DNA from: Bacteroidaceae bacterium
GTDB lineage: Bacteria; Bacteroidota; Bacteroidia; Bacteroidales; Bacteroidaceae
DNA: 59,177 bases
Assembly: GCA_017642425.1 (NCBI GenBank)
Contig: JAGCPB010000047.1
Location: 1-59,177 of the forward strand
Reading direction: 5' to 3'
Of the stretch, positions 1 through 8,338 are shown piece by piece; positions within the stretch are counted from its first letter, which is position 1; the number at the start of each line of letters is the position of its first letter. A program made the position numbers and the translations under genes. The notes under the pieces were generated by a model. That model did not search any database. It was given only the letters and a program-made list of their open reading frames with translations, and was not told where the DNA came from.

Positions 1-175
1 ACCTTCTGACGAAGGCCGTTTAAGGAGTATGTTTTAATCCGAATTTGATATAAAAGATATTTATCTGTGTATCAATAGAATAGAAAAATAATCAAAAATT
101 TCAATCCAATTTTATTTGGATTTTAACTGGAAAAAAAAAGGTTGTATCTAATACGCAGATAAGTTTCCAGCTAAC

Positions 176-206
176 GACTTTTTAGGCCCAAGGGGCCATA
201 AAAGTC
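176..206. repeat. Palindrome in the first intergenic stretch
   Basis: Arms 176-189 and 192-206 form a nearly perfect hairpin (GACTTTTTAGGCCC against GGGGCCATAAAAGTC). It lies beyond the terminator of the hybrid regulator gene. Positions 1-175 hold no gene or structure I can support; they are AT-rich. Confidence 0.5.
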
Positions 207-232
207 AAAAAACACCGAGCGCCGAAGGCGCG
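207..232 (-). terminator. Rho-independent terminator of the hybrid two-component gene
   Basis: Read on the minus strand there is a hairpin GCGCC-TTC-GGCGC (219-231) followed by a run of six T (207-212), about 25 bp after the stop codon of the regulator gene. Confidence 0.7.
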
Positions 233-258
233 AGAAGCCCGCCGGATGGACATAATAA

Positions 259-3200
259 TTACTGTTTCGATTCGTCTGTTTCCAACTGCTTGATATACTC
301 AGTAGGACTCACACCATAATACTGCTTAAACGTAGTAGAAAAATGCGTTTGAGATGAGAACCCCACGCTATAAGCAATCTGTGAAACATTAACCTTCTTC
401 TCCTTAAGCAGCTTCATAGCCTGCTGCATCCTGATATTCTGCAGGAACCTGGAAGCAGAGAATCCGGTCAGCTCCTTAAGTTTGCGATGCAATTGAGTGC
501 GGCTCATCCCAACCTCATCAACCATCTGTGATATATTGAATTCACTGTTTGAAATGTTCTTGTTCACAATTGCCATGACACGTTTCATGAACAACTCATC
601 GCTTGACTCAAACTGTACGGGCTTGACCTGCTCTGCCTGCTCCTGCTTGCCAGAGAACTTGCCCTTTACAATAAGGCGGTTGTTTATCAGATTGGATATC
701 ATTGACTTGAGCTCGCTCATATAGAACGGTTTGGGCAGATAACTGTCTGCGCCGGTATCAAGTCCCATCAAGCGATCCTGAAGCTTATTCTTGCCCGACA
801 GCATTATAACCGGAATATGACTTACCAGCGAATTGCCCTTAAGTGCCTTAACCAGTTGAATGCCGTCCATTTCGGGCATGACCACATCGGTAATGATAAG
901 GTCAGGAATCTGCGATACCGCCATTTTGAGACCCTCCTTACCGTTTCGTGCCGTCATTACCTTGAAATTGTGTCCAAGACTGTTTGACAGATAATCCAGC
1001 ATTGACTCATCATCATCCACTATCAGTACCTTTATCGAGCCCTTGACCTGTTTGTCATCATCAGGCTCCTCATAATCCATACTTGCCCTGGTACGTTCCA
1101 GCTGAGGCCTTGATATCTGGTCCGGTTCAACTATATCATCGGGTGAGATGTGTTTGTTTCCCAGCGGGAGACGGAAATAGAACACAGACCCTCTCAGTCC
1201 GTCATCACGATTGGCTGCCTTAATGATACCCGAATGCATGTGTATAAGCATCTTGCTGTAATTCAGTCCTATACCCATTCCCATAGTGGCCGATGTCATC
1301 TTGTTGTCGGCACGATAGAAACGGTCAAACACCTTATTGGCCTCATCCTTATCCAGCCCCATGCCGGTATCCGTGACAGAAACCTGGACATAGTTATGCA
1401 ACGGTCCGCTCTCATGGTTGTCAGTACCCACCTCCATGGTAATCTCTATTGACCCCTCATCGGGAGTATATTTGAATGCGTTTGACAGCAGGTTCATCAT
1501 TACCTTGTCTATGCTGTCACGGTCTATCCACACCGGTTGCTCCGCCATGGAATGATTGAACTTGAACTCAATATTACGGCGCTCTGCCGTCTGTGTATAC
1601 AGTTCAAAAGGTCCCATCAGAAAATTCACCAGGTCAGTCTCGGCAAAATGCAGCTGCATCTGTCCCTCGTCATACTTACGCATATCCAGCAACTGGTTTA
1701 TCAGAGAGAGTATTCGCGTGGAACTCTTGTGCATCTGACGCAGATTGGTCTGGATATCCTGCGGGATGTCACGGTTCTGAAGCATATCCTCAAGCGGAGA
1801 AATCACCATAGTCATAGGCGCACATATCTCATGCGCCACGTTTATGAATGACTGGAATTTGGCCTCATCCATCTCGCGCAAACGGGCTTTGCGGCGCATT
1901 CTCAATATAATAAGCAGTATTCCGGTTATCAGGACCACATAAATTATAATGGCCACAGTCCTTGCGTACCACGGAGCTTCAATCTTGATAGTGTACGTTC
2001 TGGTATCGGATACAATATCGTTCAGCCTGGCTCTCACAGAGAGGTCGTATCTTCCGAATCCAAGTTTGGAGAAAGTGAACCTGTTTACCCCCGGCGGGTT
2101 GCTTGTCCACTCCTTCTTGTCGGGAGTGAACGTATACTCGTATATCAGACTCTGCTCATCGCCGTAGTTCAGCGTACTGAACTCAAGAGTGAATGAATTG
2201 TCCCGATACGCCAGCCTGAAATAATCCGATACGCTAAGCGGTTTCTCCGTTATTTTTTTGCCTCCCGATAACGACTGTGATGTTATCAGCACACCATTCA
2301 GGTAAAAACCCGTCATGATGACATTATTCACCGATGACTGGGTCGTTATCCCGTATGGGTAAAAAGCCGTGATACCGAAATTACTGCCAAAATAGGCCCT
2401 CTCATCCACTTGTGAGAAAGCTGCAACCCTGTTGAATGCCTTCTCCTCGGTATAGAAGCGGCTCACTTCATAATCGTACGGATTGATCCTGTTCATGCCC
2501 GTAGGAGTAGACGCCCATATATAGTCGTCATTATCTTTTATCATGCTGCGTATGTCATCGTTTGACAGTCCGTTAGCAGTATTGAGCAAATGAGTCTCAC
2601 CGCTGGTGGTATTATATACGATAATTCCTTTTGTAGTTCCGAACCACAACACCCCTTCACGTTCCTCAAGGATACAGGTACACCCTGATGTCCCCATGGC
2701 CGATGAAAGCTTGCTGTTACCGATAAACGTATTATTGTCTATGTCAAAGCAGTCTGCGCCATTGTCATGACCTATCCAGAGACGGTTCCAGCTGTCCACA
2801 AAAAGAATGTGTATCCAGTCATTTGACAGCCATTGACCGTTCTTTCCTGTCTTGGCAAAATCATTATAAGCCTCCACCTTGTTGCCCGACGGGTCTATCC
2901 TGCTGAATCCGTTTCCCAGTTCTGAGAAATAAATTCTGCCCTGAAGGTCTTCGGCTATTGATGACACATTTGAATACTCGTTTATCATCACGGTACTCAA
3001 ACGACCGGTTTCAGGGTCCAGACGCGCCAGTCCGCCACTGGGATAACCGGCCCAGATACGGTCACGGCTGTCACGGAACAGACAACTTATGTACGGAGAG
3101 TTACGTCCATCCTTGATAACCCGGCCGTCACTTGACAGACAGGTAAGGCCGTTGTTGTTGTATCCAACCCACAGACGGCCCTGGGTATCGGTCACCATTG

Positions 3201-4233
3201 CAGTTATGTTTCCGGTAGCATCCCGTTGGTAATCAGAGAATTTCCAGTACTCAAATTCATTACGGTCCTTTGAAACCAGGATCAGGTCAGAAATGAAACA
3301 TCCTATCCATCTGTTTCCAGACCTGTCCATAAAATAAGCACTCACATCCAGCTTCTCCAGACTTCGGTCCGTAGGATTCAGTTCCATCTGTTCCAGTTTC
3401 CTGTCCTCCGTTAGAGCCAGCAGTCCCTTGCCTCGGAGTGATATCTTAAGCCCCTCCTTATCCAGGAATGAGTGCGTTATCTCCCAAATACCCTCATCGG
3501 GCGTAATCCTGTCCAGTCTGTGTCTGGAAGGGTTCCATACAAACAGATGATTGTTTGTGGTGATATAGACAAAACCGTTTGCATCACAGTTCAAGCCTGT
3601 AATGTCATGGTCAATTACATCCCTGCGGAACTCCGTGACATTATCTGTCTTGGGATCATACAGCAGAACGCCTTCGGATGTACCCACCCAGATGGTTCCC
3701 TCCTGATCCTCAACAAAATTCCTGAACACGCCGCCTGCCGCCGGATTGGTATTCACGCTAACCACGCTGTTAAGCTTGTCGGGATTCTCCGGGTCAATCC
3801 AGTAAATGCCGTGTCCCTGCGATGCAATCCAGATACGACCGTCACTCAACTGGCTTATCTTGCGTATGTATGAGTTTCGGCTGCCGGGGAAAGGAATCGT
3901 ATAGAACCTTCTCTCACTTGGTTTCAGGTACTGCACGCCACGGTTTGTTCCAATCCACAATGTACCGTCCTTGTCAGTGTACAGGCTTCTTACATAGTTG
4001 CTCATAAGAGACAATGAGTCATTGTCATCATGATAGAACTTATAGAAATTGTATCCGTCATAGCGGTTAAGGCCGTTCTCGGTACCTATCCAGATAAAAC
4101 CGGACTGGTCCTGGCAGATTGCGTGGAACCTGTTGTCGGACAGTTGGCCTAAAGGATAACGGTATGTTCTCTGTGCATGTGCCGAAACAAAGACAAACAT
4201 TACGGCAAGGAGTGCGGATATTGGTTTACGCAT
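259..4233 (-). CDS. Hybrid two-component system regulator (sensor kinase / response regulator / AraC in one chain)
   Basis: This 1324-aa one-protein signalling system is typical of Bacteroidetes glycan loci. A signal peptide (first ~20 residues, ending AHA) leads into a periplasmic two-bladed-propeller sensor made of Reg_prop repeats such as GTLWIGTNRGVQYL. A Y_Y_Y domain (about 690-755) and one membrane helix (about 758-780) follow. The cytoplasmic part has a HisKA domain with the H-box read as VAHEICAPMT, a HATPase with N-box NLLSNAFKYT and G-box GMGIGL, a receiver from about 1065 with phospho-acceptor in ITDVVMPEMDG, and a C-terminal AraC DNA-binding domain. In this family the sensor binds an oligosaccharide and activates nearby glycan genes. 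Plausible targets are the esterase, CotH-like and GH115 genes next door, but the ligand cannot be read from sequence. The H-box departs from the common ISHEFRTPL form. Confidence 0.95.
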   Translation of the reverse strand: MRKPISALLAVMFVFVSAHAQRTYRYPLGQLSDNRFHAICQDQSGFIWIGTENGLNRYDGYNFYKFYHDDNDSLSLMSNYVRSLYTDKDGTLWIGTNRGVQYLKPSERRFYTIPFPGSRNSYIRKISQLSDGRIWIASQGHGIYWIDPENPDKLNSVVSVNTNPAAGGVFRNFVEDQEGTIWVGTSEGVLLYDPKTDNVTEFRRDVIDHDITGLNCDANGFVYITTNNHLFVWNPSRHRLDRITPDEGIWEITHSFLDKEGLKISLRGKGLLALTEDRKLEQMELNPTDRSLEKLDVSAYFMDRSGNRWIGCFISDLILVSKDRNEFEYWKFSDYQRDATGNITAMVTDTQGRLWVGYNNNGLTCLSSDGRVIKDGRNSPYISCLFRDSRDRIWAGYPSGGLARLDPETGRLSTVMINEYSNVSSIAEDLQGRIYFSELGNGFSRIDPSGNKVEAYNDFAKTGKNGQWLSNDWIHILFVDSWNRLWIGHDNGADCFDIDNNTFIGNSKLSSAMGTSGCTCILEEREGVLWFGTTKGIIVYNTTSGETHLLNTANGLSNDDIRSMIKDNDDYIWASTPTGMNRINPYDYEVSRFYTEEKAFNRVAAFSQVDERAYFGSNFGITAFYPYGITTQSSVNNVIMTGFYLNGVLITSQSLSGGKKITEKPLSVSDYFRLAYRDNSFTLEFSTLNYGDEQSLIYEYTFTPDKKEWTSNPPGVNRFTFSKLGFGRYDLSVRARLNDIVSDTRTYTIKIEAPWYARTVAIIIYVVLITGILLIILRMRRKARLREMDEAKFQSFINVAHEICAPMTMVISPLEDMLQNRDIPQDIQTNLRQMHKSSTRILSLINQLLDMRKYDEGQMQLHFAETDLVNFLMGPFELYTQTAERRNIEFKFNHSMAEQPVWIDRDSIDKVMMNLLSNAFKYTPDEGSIEITMEVGTDNHESGPLHNYVQVSVTDTGMGLDKDEANKVFDRFYRADNKMTSATMGMGIGLNYSKMLIHMHSGIIKAANRDDGLRGSVFYFRLPLGNKHISPDDIVEPDQISRPQLERTRASMDYEEPDDDKQVKGSIKVLIVDDDESMLDYLSNSLGHNFKVMTARNGKEGLKMAVSQIPDLIITDVVMPEMDGIQLVKALKGNSLVSHIPVIMLSGKNKLQDRLMGLDTGADSYLPKPFYMSELKSMISNLINNRLIVKGKFSGKQEQAEQVKPVQFESSDELFMKRVMAIVNKNISNSEFNISQMVDEVGMSRTQLHRKLKELTGFSASRFLQNIRMQQAMKLLKEKKVNVSQIAYSVGFSSQTHFSTTFKQYYGVSPTEYIKQLETDESKQ

Positions 4234-4270
4234 ACTGTAATCAGGTTTATTTTGAATGAAAGGTCAACCG

Positions 4271-4278
4271 CAAAGATA
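4271..4278 (-). promoter_or_regulatory. -7 box for the hybrid regulator gene
   Basis: Minus-strand TATCTTTG matches the Bacteroidetes -7 consensus TAnnTTTG, 38 bp before the start codon. Confidence 0.55.
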
Positions 4279-4395
4279 ATCCAATATTTGCAAATGTTCC
4301 AAACGGAACAACGTAAATGGAACAAATATTAACGTATGAAACATGAAATGATTCTTAACGTGCATCAATTTGTTTACATGAAAAGACAAAAAGGA

Positions 4396-4425
4396 TTGTA
4401 TGGCTGTCATAATTTAGTAACTTTA
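4396..4425 (+). promoter_or_regulatory. Promoter of the SGNH esterase gene
   Basis: TTG at 4396-4398 (-33 element) and TAACTTTA at 4418-4425 (-7 element) are 19 bp apart, the spacing usual for Bacteroidetes housekeeping promoters. The start codon is 40 bp downstream. Confidence 0.6.
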
Positions 4426-4465
4426 CCATTCCAAACCGGACAATAACAATCTAACAAATAATGAT

Positions 4466-5665
4466 ATGAAACTTCAATCCTTATTAATGACCGCCGTCAT
4501 TGCGGTTCTGAGTTGGTCTCCGGCCAATGCCGGAAAGCATTGGGTAGCAACATGGGCTACAGCCGAACAGGTAGTGGAACCTCACAACTGCCCCCCTGCC
4601 CCGGGTCTGGAAGGTAACTCCATCCGCCAGATCGTACAGACCTCCATCAGCGGCAAGACAGTCAGGGTAAAGTTCTCCAATGAATTCAGCCAGGGTCCCG
4701 TAACCATCAATGCGGCAGAGATTGCACATGCAGCAACAGCAGGTTCCAGCAGTGATATCGTTGCCGGCACAGAGGTCAGCCTCACTTTCAATGGAAGCAA
4801 GTCCGTAACCATTCAGCCTGGACAGCTTGTAACATCAGATCCTGTCAAGTTCCCCATGTCCGACCGCCAGAATGTGGCCATCACCATGCATCTGGGCCAG
4901 GCTTCATCCACAAGCGTAACCGGACACCCCGGCTCACGTACAGACTCCTATCTCATTGAAGGCCAAGGTTCAGACTTCAGTAACGCAGTCAAGACCGCTC
5001 ACTGGTACATAATCAACGCAATAGAGATCAAGGCCGAGAAGAAGGCCCGCGCCGTTGTGGTCCTGGGCAACTCCATCACCGATGGCCGCGGATCAACCAC
5101 CAATGAGCAGAACCGCTGGACCGACAACCTGTCACGCCGCCTCCTTGCCAACAAGAAAACCCGCCGCGTATCAGTCCTTAACATGGGCTTGGGAGGCAAC
5201 TGCATCCTTGCCGGTGGTCTCGGACCGACCGGAAAGAGCCGCTATCCTCGTGACCTTTTCCAACAGGAGGGCGTGAAATATATCATTCTGTTTGAAGGTG
5301 TAAACGATCTGGGCGGTCGTGGTGATGCCACACAGAAAGCCAAGGATATCATAGAGGTTTACAAACAGATCATAAATGAGGCGCATGAAAAAGGCATTCT
5401 TGTCTATGGTGCACCCGTGATGCAGTTCAAGGGCAACAACTACTACAGTGAGAACCATGAGGCCGGTCGTCAGCAGCTCAACCAATGGATCCGTTCAAGC
5501 GGATACTGTGACGGCGTGATTGATTTTGATGCATTCATGGGTAATCCCAATGACCCCGCACAGCTCAATCCCAAATACCTGTTTGAGAATGACTATCTGC
5601 ATCCCAATGCAGAAGGATACGTACAAATGGGTGACTGCATTGACCTGAAGCTCTTTGAGAAATAA
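4466..5665 (+). CDS. Secreted SGNH/GDSL-type hydrolase (probable carbohydrate or acyl esterase)
   Basis: The 399-aa protein has a cleavable signal peptide (first ~22 residues, ending ANA). All four SGNH blocks are visible: block I with the nucleophile in LGNSITDG (about residue 200), the Gly block GLGGNC, the Asn block GVNDLGGR, and the C-terminal Asp-His pair in DYLHPNAEGY. The N-terminal ~190 residues form a beta-rich accessory region. Family members hydrolyse ester bonds, often removing acetyl groups from xylan or other glycans in the periplasm. GH115 and the xylosidase-type GH3 elsewhere in the window make an acetyl-xylan role plausible, but that is inference. It lies 25 bp or more before the CotH-like gene, in the same direction, and probably shares its transcript. 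Confidence 0.9.
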   Translation: MKLQSLLMTAVIAVLSWSPANAGKHWVATWATAEQVVEPHNCPPAPGLEGNSIRQIVQTSISGKTVRVKFSNEFSQGPVTINAAEIAHAATAGSSSDIVAGTEVSLTFNGSKSVTIQPGQLVTSDPVKFPMSDRQNVAITMHLGQASSTSVTGHPGSRTDSYLIEGQGSDFSNAVKTAHWYIINAIEIKAEKKARAVVVLGNSITDGRGSTTNEQNRWTDNLSRRLLANKKTRRVSVLNMGLGGNCILAGGLGPTGKSRYPRDLFQQEGVKYIILFEGVNDLGGRGDATQKAKDIIEVYKQIINEAHEKGILVYGAPVMQFKGNNYYSENHEAGRQQLNQWIRSSGYCDGVIDFDAFMGNPNDPAQLNPKYLFENDYLHPNAEGYVQMGDCIDLKLFEK

Positions 5666-5731
5666 ATCAAAGAGAAAAGATTTAACTTTTTGCCTTTATA
5701 TCGCTATTCTAAAATAAACTTGAATAACGAT

Positions 5732-7489
5732 ATGAAGGCAAAATTATTCTCAGTACTGTCAGTAATTCTTTTCTCAACAACCTGTTTTGCACAGTTCCCC
5801 GGCGGAGGCGGTTTCGGTGGAGGTTTCCCCGGTGGTGGCGGTGGCGGATTCCAAGGAGGCGGATTCCCCGGAGGTTTTGGCGGACGTTTCCCTTTTGATC
5901 CACAAGAAGAAGGCCAGTTTCCCGGCGGTGGAGGTTTCCCCGGCGGAGGCGGCTTTGGAGGCGGTTTCATGATGGGAACCGAGTATGACCCCACCACATT
6001 GCGTAATGATGTGGAGTTCACATCGTCTAACCTGCCCATAATCATCATCCAGACAGAAAGCAAGACACTGACCAACCGTGAAAAATCACCTGCCTCAATG
6101 AAAATCATTGACAACGGCACCAAACGTAATAAAGTCACTGACAAGCCCAACGGATATAACGGCAACATAAAGATCAAACTGCGCGGCAACTCATCACTTT
6201 TCTTTGACCAGAAGCGTTTCACTTTTGAGACTACAAGTTCCGATGGCAAAGAACTCAACGTAAAACTGCTTGGCATGCCAGCCGAGCATGACTGGGTATT
6301 GCTGGCCCCCTACAATGACGTATCCATGATGCGTGACGTGTTCGCCTTTGACATGTGGAACCATATGGACCACTGGGCACCGCGTACCCGTTATTGTGAA
6401 GTCGTGATGAACGGCAAATACATAGGTGTCTATGTACTGTGTGAGAAAATCAAACGCGGCAAGGACCGTATTGACATAGCCAAACTCACCCCCAAGGACA
6501 CCAGCGCCTTGGATATCACAGGCGGTTATATCGTACGTGTAGATCCGCCCGATGAAGGCGAAAAATCATTTACATCCCAGGTTCCCGGCATCATGAACAC
6601 CAACATTGGTGGAGGATTCGGCGGATTCGGAGGCGGAATGGGAGGTTTCGGCGGAATGGGTGGCCGTGCTACAGTAACATGGACCATATTCTACCCCAAG
6701 GCTGACAAAATTACACAGGAGCAGTATGACTACATATCGGATTACGTAAATACCGTTGAGAAAGTAATCCAGAGCGATGATTTCGCCGATCCCGTGAACG
6801 GCTATGCCAAGTACATCAGCGTATCGTCATTCGTAGATTATTTCATACATACAGAGCTGAGCATGAATGCCGACGGACTCAAGCGCAGCACCTATTTCTA
6901 CAAGAAAAAGCAGAACCCTGACGGCACCGGTGGCAAGCTCCATGCCGGAACAGTATGGGACTACAACCTGGCTTACGGCAACTGCAACTTTGCAAACGCC
7001 AACAGGACCGATGCCTGGGTCTATGAGGGCAGCGAGACCAACCCCACCCCGGCCATGTGGAAACGCCTCACAGAGGATCCCGCCTTCATGGACAAGGTCA
7101 AGGCCCGCTGGAAAGAGTTGCGCAAGGGTTATCTGAGTGATGACAGCATCAATATTTTCATCGATGAGCACGCAGCACTGCTTAAGGAGGCTCAGACTCG
7201 TCAGTATGCCAAGTATTCCGATCTTCTTGTACCCAAAAGCAACAATCAGAATGCAGCCCAAGGTCAGCAGAACGGCGGATTCGGCGGATTTGGAGGCATG
7301 GGCGGATTCGGTGGTGGTTTTGGCGGCCCCGGTGGAGGGTTCGGAGGCGGTTTCGGTGGATTCGGTGGCGGCGGTGGTGCTGCTGGAATGTTCTCGGCCT
7401 ACACCGTCTCCAGCTATGATGAGGAAATTGAGGTACTCAAAAAATGGTTTTCAGACCGCATAGCTTTTCTTGATAAAAACTGGAAGTGA
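5732..7489 (+). CDS. CotH-like kinase-fold secreted protein with Gly-rich inserts
   Basis: The start at 5732 places a clean signal peptide (MKAKLFSVLSVILFSTTCFA) at the N-terminus; an in-frame ATG at 5690 would add 14 residues in front of it. After an FPGGGGFGGG-type low-complexity stretch (residues ~20-80) comes a CotH domain with KIKLRGNSS, HDWVLLAPYNDVSMMRD, GVYVLCEKIKRG and GTVWDYNLAYGN. Two more Gly/Phe-rich inserts lie within or after it (about residues 290-310 and 510-565). CotH proteins are atypical kinases, known from spore coats and from bacterial surface proteins. The target here is unknown. It follows the esterase and precedes another Gly-rich secreted protein, suggesting a cell-surface set. 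Confidence 0.85.
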   Translation: MKAKLFSVLSVILFSTTCFAQFPGGGGFGGGFPGGGGGGFQGGGFPGGFGGRFPFDPQEEGQFPGGGGFPGGGGFGGGFMMGTEYDPTTLRNDVEFTSSNLPIIIIQTESKTLTNREKSPASMKIIDNGTKRNKVTDKPNGYNGNIKIKLRGNSSLFFDQKRFTFETTSSDGKELNVKLLGMPAEHDWVLLAPYNDVSMMRDVFAFDMWNHMDHWAPRTRYCEVVMNGKYIGVYVLCEKIKRGKDRIDIAKLTPKDTSALDITGGYIVRVDPPDEGEKSFTSQVPGIMNTNIGGGFGGFGGGMGGFGGMGGRATVTWTIFYPKADKITQEQYDYISDYVNTVEKVIQSDDFADPVNGYAKYISVSSFVDYFIHTELSMNADGLKRSTYFYKKKQNPDGTGGKLHAGTVWDYNLAYGNCNFANANRTDAWVYEGSETNPTPAMWKRLTEDPAFMDKVKARWKELRKGYLSDDSINIFIDEHAALLKEAQTRQYAKYSDLLVPKSNNQNAAQGQQNGGFGGFGGMGGFGGGFGGPGGGFGGGFGGFGGGGGAAGMFSAYTVSSYDEEIEVLKKWFSDRIAFLDKNWK

Positions 7490-7554
7490 TTAAACCTTTT
7501 CCTCTTTTTATAATCAAAGAATAAATCCTTTGAATTATAACCGCTATGCCAAAT

Positions 7555-8301
7555 ATGCGTATTAAAAAGTTCCTCTCTGTACTGGTAGTATCATTGTTGT
7601 CAATCGCAGCAGTCGCTCAGCCCGGTGGTGGCGGTGGCGGCGGATTCGGCGGCGGTGGAGGCGGCTTTGGCGGCGGAGGCGGTGGCTTCGGCGGCGGAGG
7701 TGGCGGCCGCGGAGGCGGTGGTCAGTTTGGTGGCGGAGGAGGCCAATTCGGCGGAGGCGGAGGAGGCCGTGGCGGTTTTGGCGGCGGCTGGGGTAACTAC
7801 AACACCCTCAATGACAGCACAGCTCTGGAAAGATATAGCGGCAGTATAACGTTTACAGAGGGCCGTGGTGCCGGCAATGTCATCCGTGACGATGACCTTA
7901 AGCAACTGCTGGATTCAGTCACTTTCCTCAAATATCAGGATGCCCACAAGCAGTTCATCAAAGGCGATAACCGCGAAAGCATAGGCGTACTTCTGGGTAT
8001 TCCCGCAGCAATTATGACTCTGATAGCGGTGACCCACCGACCGGAGGATGACCCGGAGTTGTCCAAAAAACTCTATATCATTTCCGGTGCATTAGTGGTC
8101 CCTACCGTATCAATCTACTGTTGGGGCCGGATAAAGAAAAGAAAAGCAATAAACACCATCAATACTATCTGTAATGATTACAACTATGAATTGGAACTAA
8201 GGAAAGCCGCCAAACTCCTCCAATTCGAGTTTGAACCTACAGTATTCTTAGACCGGCAAAACAACACCTCTTTCGGTGCCTCGGTCAACCTGAGTTTCTA
8301 A
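7555..8301 (+). CDS. Gly-rich secreted or membrane protein of unknown function
   Basis: Starting at 7555 gives 248 residues with a signal peptide (MRIKKFLSVLVVSLLSIAAV, then AQ); an ATG three codons earlier (7546) is also possible. Residues ~23-75 are almost entirely Gly with Phe, Arg and Gln in FGGGGG units. The rest contains two hydrophobic segments (VLLGIPAAIMTLIAV and LYIISGALVVPTVSIYCW) separated by a charged stretch, then a basic region and a beta-strand-like C-terminus ending in NLSF, as in some outer-membrane strands. I do not recognise a named family. It sits 65 bp after the CotH-like gene and ends at a strong terminator. Confidence 0.7.
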   Translation: MRIKKFLSVLVVSLLSIAAVAQPGGGGGGGFGGGGGGFGGGGGGFGGGGGGRGGGGQFGGGGGQFGGGGGGRGGFGGGWGNYNTLNDSTALERYSGSITFTEGRGAGNVIRDDDLKQLLDSVTFLKYQDAHKQFIKGDNRESIGVLLGIPAAIMTLIAVTHRPEDDPELSKKLYIISGALVVPTVSIYCWGRIKKRKAINTINTICNDYNYELELRKAAKLLQFEFEPTVFLDRQNNTSFGASVNLSF

Positions 8302-8338
8302 ACAAGAAAGCCTCGCTGATTGCGAGGCTTTCTTGTTT
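8301..8338. terminator. Bidirectional terminator between convergent genes
   Basis: A perfect 16-bp stem (AACAAGAAAGCCTCGC with its complement) and a 5-nt loop lie between the Gly-rich gene (plus) and the GH115 gene (minus). They serve both directions; the last bases overlap the GH115 stop codon. Confidence 0.9.

Noticed and set aside
5690-5731. Upstream start for the CotH-like protein
   Set aside because: It would place 14 residues in front of a standard signal peptide; the ATG at 5732 is preferred.
7600-7905. Alanine-rich antisense frame in the Gly-rich gene
   Set aside because: Long GGC/GGT tracts give open frames on all strands; no start signal or family match.
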